Source of the DNA: Stichopus chloronotus
Taxonomy: Eukaryota; Echinodermata; Holothuroidea; Aspidochirotida; Stichopodidae
Assembly: GCA_021234535.1 (NCBI GenBank)
Contig: SFZH01000008.1
Location: 19,073,358 to 19,137,357, forward strand
Direction of reading: 5' to 3'
DNA length: 64,000 bases
Of this stretch, positions 39,801-49,500 are shown one piece after another; position 1 is the first letter of the stretch, and every line of letters starts with the position of its first letter. Made by a program: the position numbers and the translations under genes. The notes under the pieces are model-generated. The model saw nothing but the letters and a program-made list of their open reading frames with translations. It searched no databases and was not told where the DNA came from.

Positions 39801-41889
39801 GGCATTTGCTTTTTCATTTTTATTTTACTGTTTTCTCTATTGTTTACTTTATTTCCTGAATTTGAAGAACCTGATAGAGATTCTTCTCTTTTGGGGTTTG
39901 TGTCTTTTTTACAATGTAATCCTATGCTGTGTTTGTTTCTTCGTTACAGCCAAGCTTTCGTTAATGGAACCTGTTAATCCAGCTGACCCCAATCTCACTC
40001 CCCTGTCCCAGTTGGCAGATAAACATGCATCACCCACAGCAAATAAAAGTATTTCAAGTTTATGTATATTTTACACTTTGCTGTGACTGCACTTGTTGAC
40101 ACTTCACGTTTGTTCAAAGAATTCTTACTTAAGCAAATCACTAAGTAGTATCCGATTCTGTGAATTCATCCACCTTTTGTCAAGGTAACAAAGTCTGAAG
40201 GTTACAGATATGGGGTCATGGAAGTGAGAAGAAGGGGGGGGGGGGGGCATGGAGGTGAAAAACTGAAAGAGCTTATCTTTGTGATAGTGCATTATGAATT
40301 TTTAATAATCACACAATGATGGTACAAACATCAAATTAATTTGCTGATAGTTTACAATGATGTATAATTTTGGATCTTCCCCATGTTTACAGCATTCAAT
40401 ACAAAGTGATAAAAATCAGGCAATAAACTCAAATCAATTGGAATCATTGGATTTATTTTGCATGACATAGCATGGTATAGGATGGTGGCTTTTCCTTAAT
40501 CCCAGGATTGCAGTGTTTGTATCTCACCAACATTTATGACTCTTCACTGGAGGATTTAGACACAGATACATCCTGTTCATGCGTTTTTTTCCTAACTTTT
40601 ATCTCGTTCAAAATAATGTTGCAAGAAACACCCAAAACTATGGACAGAAATTTCATCAGCTTGATGGGTGAAATTTTAGGCTACCTGTCAGCAGTTAACC
40701 AAAGAGTTATTCTGTGATGTGCTGTTTGGAAGTTTGCTTACATCAAGTTCCTAAAAAAAATCAAACATTTTAAGTTTCTCATACAACTGAAACACAAATG
40801 TCAAACTTATTTCAGGGGTGTGCACTAACAACTTCCTGTTCACCTGGCCATAAGATCACATCTTCCTTGTACACTGGTAGAGGAGGCTGAGCTAGACACT
40901 GCTTCCATTTTTTTTTTTTAAGAATCTGTTCAATCTTGATGTCTCATCAACCTCTCTTTTAACATCAGATAAAGAAATATTCTTCTTTAACCAACAGATA
41001 AATAGAGAAGGCAGCCTTTACAACCAATTAACACTGCATCTTTATCCACAGCAAGCCTCTCTAGATCTTCCCTTCTTTTCTCTCTGTTTTTATTGCACAT
41101 GGAGGTTTTATTAATCTGGTTGCCATGGCAATAAGTCTCCTGAATAAGCACAATTTAATATATCTATCTCTAAGTGTACTCATGAAGCAAGTCTGGAAAT
41201 GCACATGTGTCTAGCTGGACGTAAAACATTACGTACTTTAGTCGTTGCTCTTCTTACCTAGTAAACAGCAGCTTATAAAGTTGGTTATTGAATGGTAAAG
41301 GGCACAGTTTATCAACAACCACACAATGAGCTGACCATCAACAACCGTTAGGAACTGTGACTTTTCCCAAGCATGAATGAACATGAAAAAGGCCTGTTAA
41401 TCACCATATGTTTAACTTGAAGTTGATATATTGTGTTTGTTTTGCAGAAAAATCATATTTTTAACACCACATTTATGAACTTAGAATGATAGATCATCCA
41501 AAATAAGGCTGGATGACAGCTTCCTTTTCATAAACTAAATTTCTCATGGATAGAAATTCAGTTATTTGTTGTGCGAGAGTAATTTTTTCACCCAAACTTT
41601 CCAATTTAAATGCTGAATCTTCCATTACTCACCTTATGCATAATGTTTTGAGGAGATGAAGAAGCTTTTGCTGATGTTTATTGGTGACACTGAATTCTTG
41701 AGCAATGATGGAAGCTTTTGTTTTGTACACCATGTTGGTGTATTTTAAACACAGAATTTTCCTTAAAAATAAAAATGAGCCCCCAGAAGTGCATATTTTA
41801 TCAATACCAGTGGTTACTTTGATATTTTCTTTTATTTTCCAGGTACATCATCCAGGAGACAGGTCAGCGGCACCAGTCGAAAGAAGTGA
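5686..41889 (+). CDS. ARMC9: ARMC9 (LisH and armadillo-like ciliary protein), 30 coding exons, spliced
   Basis: Exons: 5686-5757, 5973-6095, 6625-6801, 8377-8625, 9777-9792, 10702-10793, 10999-11073, 11783-11869, 12767-12804, 16752-16857, 18682-18780, 20098-20188, 20544-20668, 21287-21426, 21899-21975, 22584-22658, 22989-23079, 23333-23382, 23688-23799, 27491-27543, 28128-28170, 28858-28927, 29631-29668, 30911-30996, 32927-33075, 34132-34224, 37179-37274, 37855-37941, 39950-40048, 41843-41889. All have AG/GT borders and phases that join, except for one extra base in each of exons 13 and 19. The product is about 917 residues (human about 818): N-terminal LisH, short coiled coil, armadillo-like helical core, acidic stretch, long Ser/Pro/Arg-rich tail. 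Vertebrate ARMC9 acts at the basal body and ciliary tip with TOGARAM1 and is mutated in Joubert syndrome. Exon 27 is the least certain exon. Confidence 0.95.
7840..8000. repeat. GACTC/AGTCA-rich palindromic stretch
   Basis: Dense AAGTCA, GACTC and TGACTTG motifs on both strands, including the perfect 12-bp palindrome TGACTCGAGTCA at 7922-7933. A related AAGTCATGCACTC run occurs at 37990-38045. It is probably the end of a MITE family. Confidence 0.5.
8377..8625 (+). CDS. ARMC9: ARMC9 exon 4: most conserved block
   Basis: This 83-codon exon holds the hallmark segment [20 protein letters not shown] followed by [17 protein letters not shown], almost identical to vertebrate ARMC9. It is bounded by a ttgcag acceptor and a gtatcc donor, in phase 0 on both sides. 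It alone is enough to identify the gene. Confidence 0.96.
9777..9792 (+). CDS. ARMC9: ARMC9 exon 5: 16-nt microexon
   Basis: Exon 4 ends in phase 0, but exon 6 needs one carried base, so something must lie between them. The sequence acacag, then 16 bases, then gtaagt at 9777-9792 supplies five codons plus one base. Its final A joins the first AA of exon 6 to make Lys. The 17 residues then lying between exon 4's final Tyr and the conserved VxDAERR motif equal the vertebrate spacing. A hAT-like MITE begins 44 bp downstream, at 9837. The exon is too short to be found by similarity alone. Confidence 0.85.
9837..10245. mobile_element. hAT-like MITE, 409 bp, with exact 8-bp target duplication
   Basis: TGTGGGAA is present directly on both sides (9829-9836 and 10246-10253). 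The ends are imperfect inverted repeats (TAGGGCTGT at left, ACAGCCTTT at right). The inside is rich in AACCGGTT and AAAACCGG motifs and has no transposase. The 8-bp duplication and end sequence suggest hAT mobilisation. Confidence 0.8.
10702..11869 (+). CDS. ARMC9: ARMC9 exons 6-8: coiled-coil and following conserved segment
   Basis: Exon 6 (10702-10793) gives a Gln-rich helix ending [17 protein letters not shown]. Exon 7 (10999-11073) gives [18 protein letters not shown]. Exon 8 (11783-11869) gives [18 protein letters not shown]. These match vertebrate ARMC9 in order with no gaps. The helix in exon 6 is the likely short coiled coil. Exons 7 and 8 are phase 0 at both ends. Confidence 0.94.
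12549..12593. other. 20-bp stem-loop in ARMC9 intron 8
   Basis: Left arm 12549-12568 and right arm 12574-12593 pair at 18 of 20 positions around a 5-nt loop. It may be the core of a foldback element or a structured RNA; nothing else supports a gene here. Confidence 0.7.
12767..18780 (+). CDS. ARMC9: ARMC9 exons 9-11: start of the armadillo-like core
   Basis: Exon 9 (12767-12804) is a small exon read [12 protein letters not shown] plus a split Ser codon. Exon 10 (16752-16857) gives [18 protein letters not shown] and ends ALLLQALRW. Exon 11 (18682-18780) gives [20 protein letters not shown]. All three match ARMC9. Introns of 3.9 and 1.8 kb separate them. The second contains a 1.26-kb hAT-type inverted-repeat element and, inside that, a possible in-phase cassette exon (17994-18104). 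Confidence 0.93.
17065..18320. mobile_element. Non-autonomous hAT-type element, 1.26 kb, in ARMC9 intron 10
   Basis: The ends are a perfect 16-bp inverted repeat, TAGGGATGCACCGGAT at 17065-17080 and its complement at 18305-18320, with further subterminal TCCGG/CTGGCCAGA symmetry. The terminus is typical of hAT elements. No transposase is visible. Flanking octamers are only about 6/8 alike, so the target duplication has decayed or the exact end is one base off. Confidence 0.8.
17994..18104 (+). other. Possible cassette exon inside the hAT element
   Basis: An AG at 17992-17993 and a strong gtaagt donor at 18105 bound 111 nt that are open in the frame needed to sit between ARMC9 exons 10 and 11 (both phase 0 at this junction). 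The 37 codons read [20 protein letters not shown] and onward. I recognise no homologue. It may be a chance open stretch or an exonised transposon. Confidence 0.3.
19700..20097 (+). repeat. Tandem duplication containing a decayed copy of ARMC9 exon 12
   Basis: The stretch CCATGTTGATATGTGTGTTT before exon 12 (20066-20087) recurs near 19867. It is followed there by an AG and by GGACCAGTCTTGAAAATGTTGG, which parallels the start of exon 12. The copy then runs into CTGAACTAAACCC and a stop codon. A matching TTGAACTAACCC at about 19713 shows the unit is about 210 bp and present about twice before the real exon. Confidence 0.75.
20098..20188 (+). CDS. ARMC9: ARMC9 exon 12: armadillo-like helices
   Basis: The exon reads [20 protein letters not shown] and then [10 protein letters not shown] plus one base. 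It corresponds to the vertebrate segment ending in VxQYMxRLINAFASL. A decayed copy of its 5' half and the preceding intron end lies just upstream at about 19860-19930. Confidence 0.93.
20544..20668 (+). CDS. ARMC9: ARMC9 exon 13, carrying a +1 frame break
   Basis: The 5' part reads in phase from exon 12 as [14 protein letters not shown], and the 3' part reads as [20 protein letters not shown] in the next frame. Both halves match ARMC9 at the right spacing, but the exon has one base too many (125 instead of 124). The extra base lies in the CGCAGCTCTCC stretch around 20580-20588. Read strictly, translation stops at the TGA near 20608. Splice sites on both sides are good and exon 14 resumes the conserved frame. 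It could be an assembly error, an allelic null or pseudogenisation. I think it is more likely an error or a variant than a programmed shift. Confidence 0.85.
20815..20885. repeat. Dispersed repeat fragment (CACAGTCATGGAAAAGT family)
   Basis: Short fragment with CACAGTCATGGAAAAG and CAGGCCTGGAAAAGTCATGG. The same family appears at about 52855-52975 on the opposite strand. Confidence 0.55.
21287..23382 (+). CDS. ARMC9: ARMC9 exons 14-18: armadillo-like core and acidic stretch
   Basis: Exon 14 (21287-21426) holds the near-invariant [18 protein letters not shown]. Exon 15 (21899-21975) gives [16 protein letters not shown]. Exon 16 (22584-22658) gives [20 protein letters not shown]. Exon 17 (22989-23079) gives [13 protein letters not shown] and [11 protein letters not shown]. 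Exon 18 (23333-23382) is an acidic run, [10 protein letters not shown]. Order, lengths and phases agree with ARMC9 throughout and no frame break is seen. The helices form the armadillo-like fold that gives the protein its name. Confidence 0.95.
23688..23799 (+). CDS. ARMC9: ARMC9 exon 19, carrying a second +1 frame break
   Basis: The exon continues the acidic region as [20 protein letters not shown]. It then needs a shift of one base to read the conserved ending LLTTEYLG before a gtgagt donor. The extra base lies in the GGGGAGAGAAC stretch, about 23767-23777. With the shift the exon ends in phase 0 and exon 20 reads on; without it exon 20 hits a stop. Three decayed copies of the 3' half of this exon and its donor follow in tandem to about 24125, and at least one of them lacks the extra base. 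Confidence 0.85.
23736..24125 (+). repeat. Four-copy tandem array derived from ARMC9 exon 19 and its donor
   Basis: Units of about 100-107 bp start at GAGCTCATT (23736), GAGCTCATTTCCACCAGGGC (23842) and GAGCTCATTTCCCCCAGGG (23949), and at CCCAGGGCAGGAGAACTC (about 24050). Each holds the exon's 3' half and the start of the intron. Unit 3 still reads [12 protein letters not shown] in one frame and unit 4 ends GCTTAGGGGTAAGT with a strong donor. The first unit is the functional exon. Confidence 0.85.
25605..26010. repeat. ~107-bp tandem repeat, about 3.8 copies
   Basis: Units share CAGTTGACATGGAAACATGC, GCAAAGTGACAGAATATGTC and GGATGAAAGGTGTTATTAAA. They lie in ARMC9 intron 19. No coding or splice-like content is evident. 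Confidence 0.9.
27491..30996 (+). CDS. ARMC9: ARMC9 exons 20-24: start of the disordered C-terminal tail
   Basis: Exons 27491-27543, 28128-28170, 28858-28927, 29631-29668 and 30911-30996 chain with matching phases (0 to 2, 2 to 0, 0 to 1, 1 to 0, 0 to 2). They encode Ser/Arg/Gly/Pro-rich sequence, for example [20 protein letters not shown] and [18 protein letters not shown]. The tail is poorly conserved in the family, so the calls rest on splice sites and phase. Exon 21 (28128-28170) was found because only an exon of its phase can join exons 20 and 22. The donor of exon 24 is the first unit of a 13-unit tandem array. Confidence 0.75.
29205..29375 (+). repeat. Decayed copy of ARMC9 exon 22 and its flank
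   Basis: GAGATGAATTGAGCC and the following bases to GTGCAAGTAATTC (about 29250-29283) parallel the end of exon 22 and its donor (GAGATCAACTGAGCC to CTGCAAGTAAGT). The next 60 bp (CTAGGAGCATATCCAGTG) parallel 29034-29052. The offset is about 355 bp. Confidence 0.7.
30992..32335 (+). repeat. 13-unit ~104-bp tandem array seeded at the ARMC9 exon 24 donor
   Basis: The unit is roughly CCTCTCATATCCCTAG, AGAGTAAGTACCC, a GATATAATATG core with a second TGTAAGTACCC, TATTAAAT(C/T)TAAAGAG, and TAGTACCCTAGACAGTAGTA. Unit 1 begins at the last bases of exon 24 and contains its real donor (30997). Units vary from about 95 to 117 bp. Most keep a pyrimidine tract, CTAG, then AGA and GTAAG, so each resembles a tiny acceptor-donor pair. 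Confidence 0.9.
32927..41889 (+). CDS. ARMC9: ARMC9 exons 25-30: C-terminal tail and stop
   Basis: Exon 25 (32927-33075) is basic and proline-rich ([18 protein letters not shown]). Exons 26 (34132-34224), 27 (37179-37274), 28 (37855-37941) and 29 (39950-40048) are all phase 1 at both ends and could be skipped without breaking the frame. Exon 30 (41843-41889) ends [14 protein letters not shown] and TGA, resembling the Ser/Arg/Lys-rich end of long vertebrate ARMC9. Exon 26 also stays open past its weak gtaacc donor to a stop near 34310, an alternative end if the intron is kept. Exon 27 has the weakest acceptor. A different frame of the last exon stays open to about 41992. Confidence 0.7.
34757..34905. 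repeat. 48-bp tandem repeat, three copies
   Basis: Three copies of a unit with TATTCACTTACACTTGACAG and AACTGTGATAGATAATGTG. The period is a multiple of three, so the minus strand shows an open frame with a 16-residue repeat, which I regard as a by-product. Confidence 0.92.
36395..36485. repeat. Two-copy ~45-bp repeat (ATGGTAACACA)
   Basis: TGACATCATTTTTGGTGTTG and ATGGTAACACA occur twice in tandem, with a third degraded GTGTTGCTACGG unit, leading into a GT-rich minisatellite. Confidence 0.75.
36490..37080. repeat. Degenerate GT-rich, C-poor minisatellite
   Basis: The plus strand is built from GGTGTG, GATGAGGTGTG and CATGGTCAGATG variants, with an approximate period of 45-60 bp and few C residues. 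Open frames on the minus strand (36486-37086) are Thr/His/Pro-rich translations of the repeat. The run ends about 100 bp before ARMC9 exon 27. Confidence 0.75.
38650..39290. repeat. Two-copy ~385-490-bp intronic duplication
   Basis: CCAGTAACGCTCTCTAGTG and TTCTTTTCATCAGGATGATG (38767-38808) recur as CCAGTAATATTCTCTATTGG and TTCTTTTCATCAGAATGATG (39151-39192). A C-rich CAATACCCCC/TAATACTGCCCCCC segment is also shared. Decayed direct duplication in ARMC9 intron 28. Confidence 0.65.
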
Positions 41890-43278
41890 TCGTTTGAATT
41901 ATGGACACATTTTTCTCGGCACAAGGGCTGAAAAAAAAGGACCAGATAGCATCTTCATCTCTCCGAGAGGATGGAAATTTGATCAGCGGTGAGCCGGTGT
42001 TTAGTGACATGCAATTGGCCTGCTTTGCATTTTTTTTTTCGTCTGTGCATGTTTTCTAACTTCCATATCTACCACAAGGTTTTATGCTTCTCTCCCCACA
42101 AAATTGGGTAGAGCCTTTGCTGAAGTTGAAAATGGCAGAGGGATTTCTTTTCCATTTTATGCAATGTTTGAAATTAACAAAGTGTGTGTCAGTGTAGTTT
42201 GTGTGCAGCAGCATCAAAAACATTTCTTACAGATCTTTACAGAAGTGACAAAAATATCAGCTTTACCATCGTCTGCCATGGTTTGTGCTGTTTAAACTGT
42301 CATTTTACAATTTTTTTTCTGTCTAGATTGATCACATAAATTGAAACCAACGCCAGATGACTTGTCAGTTGAAGGTTGTCCTTTAATTTTTCATTTTCTC
42401 ATCAAGAGAGAAACAAACTGTCAGGGTATTCAGTTGAAGACTATGGTACTTAATAATTGTGAAAATGTTATAAACCTTGTCGAATTTCCTCCTTGTCAGT
42501 TGTCCTTTTTAAGAAACCTGATGTGTAGTGAAACCCACTGTATTATACACAAAAGACAAATTTGCCAATTGTCTAGAGTTTTATCATTCAAGTCAGTATT
42601 CATGTTTTTAAAAAAGGGGTTAAATATTTTATATATTGTCCAGATAATTTAATTACTTTCAGATCGTTAAATTTCATACCTCCAGGTCATTGATTTCTCT
42701 ATTACATTTACTCCTTTATCATTAGGTGTGTGGGAAACGCTTTGATGATTAGTACCAAAGAAAATCGGTCAGTAGCTGGTGTTTTTATGGTACATCCAAA
42801 GGCCACTGTTTGCATTAAGCAAACAAAATTCCATCATAACATTTAAGTTTATGTAAGAAAAAGTGATTATTGAGAGCTGTTTTTTTTTTTTAATGAAGAG
42901 CAAAGGACAGATCACAAGGATAATTTTCAATCCTAAATAGGTCAGAAGTCAAGTGAGACATGCCAGACTATTCCAAAAGATCAAATCATTTCTTTGATGG
43001 AATAAACTTGTGAACACCTAACAGTGCTTTCTGTCTTCTACATTGGTCATATGTGATCAGACTCACATGTAGCCATAAAAATAGATTTATCAAATTGAGC
43101 TCCGTCAGTGGTTTTCACTCCATAAATTGCCTGCATCCTTAGCATTGTCCCAAAATCACTTCCAGGTGGTTTTCATGTAGAATAATAAAAGGTGCTAAAA
43201 ATCCTGACAATCTAAGACTAAGAAAATATCTGGACAGATGAGTGATTGTATTTGTTATCAAACTCCATTACCTTAGGT
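41890..43278 (+). other. Probable ARMC9 3' UTR and flank
   Basis: No gene is recognisable after the ARMC9 stop. An AATAAA at 43001-43006 is a candidate polyadenylation signal. A gtgagc donor-like site at about 41989 suggests a possible alternative end. The transcript end cannot be fixed from sequence. Confidence 0.35.
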
Positions 43279-43590
43279 GAGGGGTCAGCAACCTTTTGGG
43301 GGTGCCAGCCAACTTGCTATTTGGCAAATTAGTGGGGGGCCAAACTAGTGGTTGAAATAGCTGGAGGCAAGTTGTATACAGGAATTTGATAGTTGAAATA
43401 AGTGTTACAGACTTGCATGGCTAGGCGTTCTCGCCAGCACTGCAGATTGTGCTTTTTGTAGGAAATGTCAATTGCTTCCCCTCGGGCTGTATTCTTGACA
43501 GCTGCAGGCCGGATTCTTGACACCGGCAGGCCGGATTCTTGACACCGAATGGCCGAACTTGGCCTGTGGCCCACAGGTTGCCGACCCCTG
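43279..43590. mobile_element. hAT-like MITE, 312 bp
   Basis: The ends GAGGGGTCAGCAACC at left and GGTTGCCGACCCCTG at right form an inverted repeat of the CAGGGGTCGGCAACC type typical of hAT elements. Flanking octamers CCTTAGGT and CTTTAGAT match at 6 of 8. It contains a direct duplication of GGCCGGATTCTTGACACCG and no transposase. Confidence 0.82.
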
Positions 43591-46500
43591 CTTTAGATCA
43601 TTAGTATCACCTGTGTTGATTCTCTTCCACTCAGATATCAGATAATAAGACCGTCAGTAAGACATCAAATGCCTACTGGATGTCTTGAGCTGTATCCAGC
43701 ATCATGGCTGTGGATTTTAATTGGCATGTCCATAGGCAAAAGTGTGTAATTGGGAAGGGAAGGTTTTTGACTGTTTTTGTGAGAGCAATTCATCTGTAGC
43801 ATGCAAACAAAAGTCCATTTGGGACAAGATTTCTGGTGAAAATACAGCATGCAGTCCTGAGGGACAAGTTTGGACAAGTTTTGTTTGTAGACCATTTATG
43901 CAATCACTCATAAAAAATACTCATTTTCCTTTTTTCAAGTATTACCATTTAACACAATTACATTGTTCGTTGCATTCTATCGGTTACTTCATGCACTGAG
44001 TTCTTTCACGTTTTTCTTCTTGTATGTTTGCCTTTTTTGGGGTGTTTTTTCTACCTCCTTTTTTTTTTTAAATCAGAGTGTGCAAGTTGTTTTCTCCGTC
44101 CCAACGCCACAGATAACCTTGAGAGTTAGAGCATCACCTTGTGCAATATCACAGCCATTAGAGTCACCAGTAATAGTATTCATAGCAAAAAGAAAAAAAA
44201 AAAAACCCTTAAAAGAGCTGAAAGCTGAGTCAGTTGATGGTGTAACAGACACATGGATCACTTCATAGTGTTGAGAGGGGAGAAGGGGGGGGGGGGGGAG
44301 ATGTGTGATCGCCTTGTTTACAACACAGAAGTTCAATAACAAAAGCAGTACAAATGCGTTTTCCTGGAATGCACATTGTGTTAGCATTATTTGTCTGGAA
44401 CACCTGTGAGTTGCTCTTTGTAGAATTTTGCTACCTTTCAATCCATTCGATGACTTCTGCTCACAAAGGAAGTAGACAACATTGGGGTGTTTGGAGGCCA
44501 AGGCACGTGAACAATTCCTTTGTATCTTTCTCTTCAGGATGACCTCATCATCAATATTGAAGGGTCAAGGAGTGATAACCCTGGGTGAACCCGGTAGCAT
44601 GTATTTAGTATTTTCATTAAGTATTGACAATTTTTACTTGTTAAAATGTCCTATAACTTCTCAAGTGCTATTACAGTTTCATGTAAAAAGAAAAATCTTG
44701 TGAAGAAACTACTTATGTTTTATGAGGTGTTTGTATCTTGGTATATATTTCTAGATTTATGTATTCTTCCCAAAAATTTTGTGTTCTATGTATATTCAGA
44801 TTCTGAGAGGTCACAAATTAGTAATTACCTTGCATCACAGTCACCTGCAGTGTTCTTCTCAATCTTTTACTCCTCATCTTTTGACAGTACTGTACGGAGT
44901 CGGTATGTTCTTCATATTTGAACATATAAAATATTGCAAGAGGTCTTTGAGACTTATTTTCAGATCTTTTTTTTCTCGATAGTCGTTGACTGAGAGCACA
45001 AACAAGGGAACCATCGAGTTGGTCGGTGAAAGAATCGCTTGTAGCAGCACTGAAGTGTTTCAGTGTAAGAAATTTGATAATACATCATACACATTGAGAT
45101 CAAAGCAGGGAGACCTTCAAGGGAAAAATGCAATCATCCCAATTTGTATGGTCGCCTATCCTAATTCATGGATGGCTCTTTTGCATCAAGTGACAATATT
45201 TTTCTTTATTCTTAACTGCTAAATTTATGCAAGTTACTAGTTTACTTTCAGCATGCATTAGTTTTAAATATCCTGAAAGATACTTGTATGGTATACAGTT
45301 GAAGGGGAGATTTGTAAGATTTAGCTGGTGCTTCAGAATAAAGTTGGGGTGACTTCTTATTCCCTTTAACTTTTCAGCTTTAAGATTTTTATCGAAAAGT
45401 TGGAACAACTGGGGGCAACATTGAAAGGAAATTCCACCGTTTGAAAAGTGAGGCCACACCCTATCCAAATCAAAGCAATAGCAATTTAGCAATTACAAAA
45501 CCATAGCAATTTTAATGGCAATCCACAAAATTCTGTTTTGCAGGGAGTTTTGAGGGTGTGTAGTGGGGAGGAAGGGCGGGGGGTTATTCACAAGATATGT
45601 AGGCAGATGTACCTTAGGAACACAAGACAGAATAGCATGACGCAAAGAAAAGGTGGCAAGCAAGGATGAGGCTTCTGCAGCAAGGGAAATATCTCTAGAG
45701 GTACGGGGGGGGGGGTCTAGATGTGGCTCAAGGAGTGGTCTGAAGTGTTTTTATCATGGCCATTAGAACATCATCTTGCATTTAAATTCAATGAAAATAA
45801 ACTTACCAATAGGGTAACTTCTGCAACAAGTTGAACAATGAACATGATGCTGTAATTGAAGCCAGAAATAATGAAACAAGAAAACATTTCTTTCTTTCGT
45901 TGCATTTTTTTTTTTGTGCTTTTATTTCCTTTATCTCTTCTTTCGAACTCAAAAATGAATCATTTAAGGAAGACAAGTATCTTATAGGCCTTTGGTTGGT
46001 CGTCTTCATCCAAAACTCTTCCAAATATACAAACAAACGTAAAATATCAAAACGAACAGAAACATTAAAAAAAAAATTATGCATAAACAATCACTTCCTC
46101 TTAAGAGGAAACAAAGGGGCTTTCATGTTTCCTCAAACTCTGGTCTCTTGACACCATGATGCAGTCAGTAATGAAGTAAAAAGAAATCAAGGTTGTACAT
46201 CTGCACAGTGTCAATGTTGAATATGAAAAATATCAAACTCTGTTATCACTCTCTATGTTTCTCTAATCATTGTCACCATCCTAAACAACATTCTCTCTCA
46301 TTATAGTGCTTCATCTACTCATACAATCATCTAACCATCCAAACTGACAATTTGAAACACTCACTACTGAATTATATGTGAGCCTTACCATTTTGACAAC
46401 GTGGTGAATCCTTGAACTTTCCAAATAACTAACGCATCCCTGTTAGAGAGTCTGCACCTCCTCAGTGTACACATCATTTTCCAAAGACCTTGTTTTAACA

Positions 46501-49500
46501 ATTTCATTACCACAAAGTCTCTTCCAGAGATTTGAAATTGCATGATGTACTTGGTTGCATTACATATTAACGTAAGTCTGTGCTCACCTGTCTCAACATA
46601 ACAAACATACTTCCGACTTCTGGCATTTGTTGTGTTGAGACAGATGACTCAAAAATAAACCAAACCAGGTGAGTTTTGAGATAACTGATTATACTTCAAA
46701 CATTTTCAATTACAACACGATTTCTCTGAAGCACACATTTTCATGGAAGTACACGTTCAACTTATTGAGGCAAACTTCACCCAAGTGGGACCACGTCTAA
46801 AAGACAGAGGGCAAGCCTCGTCTTTGCTGGTGTCTACAAACTGATAGTCAGCCAAAGTTAGAAATACCTTACCCTTTGGCTTTGCTCCGTTGTTCAAAAG
46901 ACATGTCTTGCACTTAATTGGATCAGGCTGATCTTATTATGTCCTTGCTACATCAATGGTAGCTTGATCCTGTCCCCAACGTTAACCCCTTCCTGGGATA
47001 GTTTTTTCATCTTTTTAAACCACAGAAAATTAACCTTTACATGAAAAATCAAATCTATCTGTCCATACAGAAAGCAAAGTGATGAAGCAAAATACTATGA
47101 GCTACATCAGCTTTAATCGCTCAAAATGGTAGCATTGCACAGCAATTGTTTATACAACAATTGTTTATTCAAGTTACCCCCTAAAATTTAGCATAATCAC
47201 TAGCATTTTTCAGGAATGCTACTAGAAAGATACTAACACATTGTGAAGTCAGTTTGGAAGTTCGATGCACACTGTAGGTATAAATGCACACATCCACTTT
47301 GTTGCCATGGAATAAAGCATGTTGACAGTTTTGTTTGCTTCAATTGCAAATGCCACAATTTCAATGCTTGAGATGGCTGCCACTGTATAAAAAGATGACT
47401 TTATTCGGTATTTTTTTTTACATTGCCTTGTTAGAAAAATTTTCATAGCACAAGTGTTAGCACTGAGCCTTTTGGTCAGCTCTACCAATCATCGATCACT
47501 TATAACAATGTTACCCTTCCCAAGCTTTCTATGATGTCTATAATGCTTATGAATTTCTGATCAGGTCAACCTCCCTTGAAAAAAGAGTCAAATAAGACAC
47601 GGAAAATGAACTACATCTACGACAATCTTCCTATTTGTTGGATACCCCAGTTCCATTCAATGAGGACAAGAACAGGTAAATAGGAACTTTCTTTCATTCT
47701 TCAAGTTTCAACATTAAAGGCAATAAATATTAAGTCATTTACCCTCTCCTTCCAAAAAACTTCGATTTTCACTTTCCCAATTTTGATATTTTGTGATGTG
47801 AACAAGTCAAATCATCCCACTCATGTCAAGCATCCCACTCAAAAGATAAAAAAAAATTAAAAACATTGTTTGATTTATTCAAAAAAGAATGGATTTTTAG
47901 ACCAACTAAAATCAACCTATAGCACTCTTGTCGACTTACTGAAGTATTAATCAAACCGTCGCGCTCTTTTTCATAATCAGTCCTTTTCAGAGACTTGATC
48001 CTTGGAAAAGAAAAAAAGTTCAAAAGCTGTTTTCCTTCAAACAAAAGCACAAAAAATAATAACTTGCACACCCAACAGCAAAAATATCCACAAAAGTATG
48101 AAAGAGAACAAAGAACAAAAGGATATGATTATCCTTGATGTAGTTTGTCAAAGCATTTGGAATCATGGAAAGTGTTCAACTTCCACAACATTTCACTTTA
48201 TCTGCACAAAGTAAGTGCCCTTCTTTGATATGAAAGAAAAAACAAACAGAAAAACACCTCTGGTTGTCGATGGAAGTGTTGCCAAGATCATTTCTAAGCA
48301 GACTGCAATCACTAATCACATGACAGCATTTCTTGGGAGAGGAAAGTGGTATAGTAGAATTCTGAGTTCAAGACCTGCAACTCACCTGCTTTTAGGATAT
48401 TTTAGGCAATCCCCTTTTTTTTGGTACAGTTTACTTTGCCTTCCTATGATTCATTAAAAGCCTCCAAGAATCTCTTGTGCCATGAATCATGCTACCTCAA
48501 AAGAAAAGGCCATAATTGTGCTACAGTATGATGGAATAGCAAGTCTGATATTTAGCCAAGATCCTAAGTTGTCCTCAGGACAACCAAATTCTTCCAATGT
48601 CTGTCTGCTCAAATTATATTTTGTACAGGAAATGAAAGAGAAGCAAAAACAATGAGACTTGGGAGAGGCATGTATCAAATACATAATTACTGTGCTATTA
48701 CTAATGTAAATGAGGGATGTTGCCAACAAACTATTGCCACTTTTAAACCTTTTCATCCACAATTTCCTCATCTGTCAGACAAACAAAAGGAGTGGATCTG
48801 GTTGTCGACGATTTTTTTACTCATCTCCGATGGCTGGACCACCGTAAAATTTCAGCCCTGAACTGTTAGGACCAAACTTCACAGAACTGGTACAACTATG
48901 ATACTACAGTAATTTGTGATTTGCAAAAATAGGTCATCTGTTAAATTGCCTTTCTTTTTCTTCATGATGTTGTTGAATATATATGTGCTACTTTAAAAAA
49001 TCAAATTGAATGTCCCAATCAAACCTATTACTTGGATTTAAAGATGAGTGCTTTTTTTTAGCAGTAACTGATGAAGGGTATGACTTTGGATTGCAGTGCT
49101 TTTCTTGCAAAATTGTAATTTGAATATTATCCACAGGGTCCAAGCCTGTCTCAAATTTCCTTTCTGTGTTAAAACTGCACACATACACTACAGGTACTTT
49201 TAATACTTACATCGTCCCTTTCATCATGGGGTAACTTTCAAATTGAGGAGGGCTGAATTTCTCACGATTCCTCTAAATGCTTTGACAAAACCAAACAAAA
49301 ACCATACCACAAGCACTTTTCAATACTTATGAAATGGCACACTCCTTGATAATTTTAACAGCTTGTGTCTTACATTAAAAATATGAAATCAATTACCACG
49401 ACAAGGAATATAGTTCCTTTGATAATAATGAACGAACAAAATATTTTAATAATGGAATTTTCAATCCACAAAAAGCTAACATCTATTTTTAAACCACTTA

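Noticed and set aside
41705..41992. Open frame covering the last ARMC9 exon with a different C-terminus
   Set aside because: Phase from exon 29 selects the other frame, which ends in a Ser/Arg/Lys-rich tail like vertebrate ARMC9. The longer frame is kept only as a remote alternative.
44073..44501. 142-codon minus-strand open frame with poly-Phe and Leu runs
   Set aside because: It translates simple A-runs and a G-run on the plus strand; no similarity recognised.
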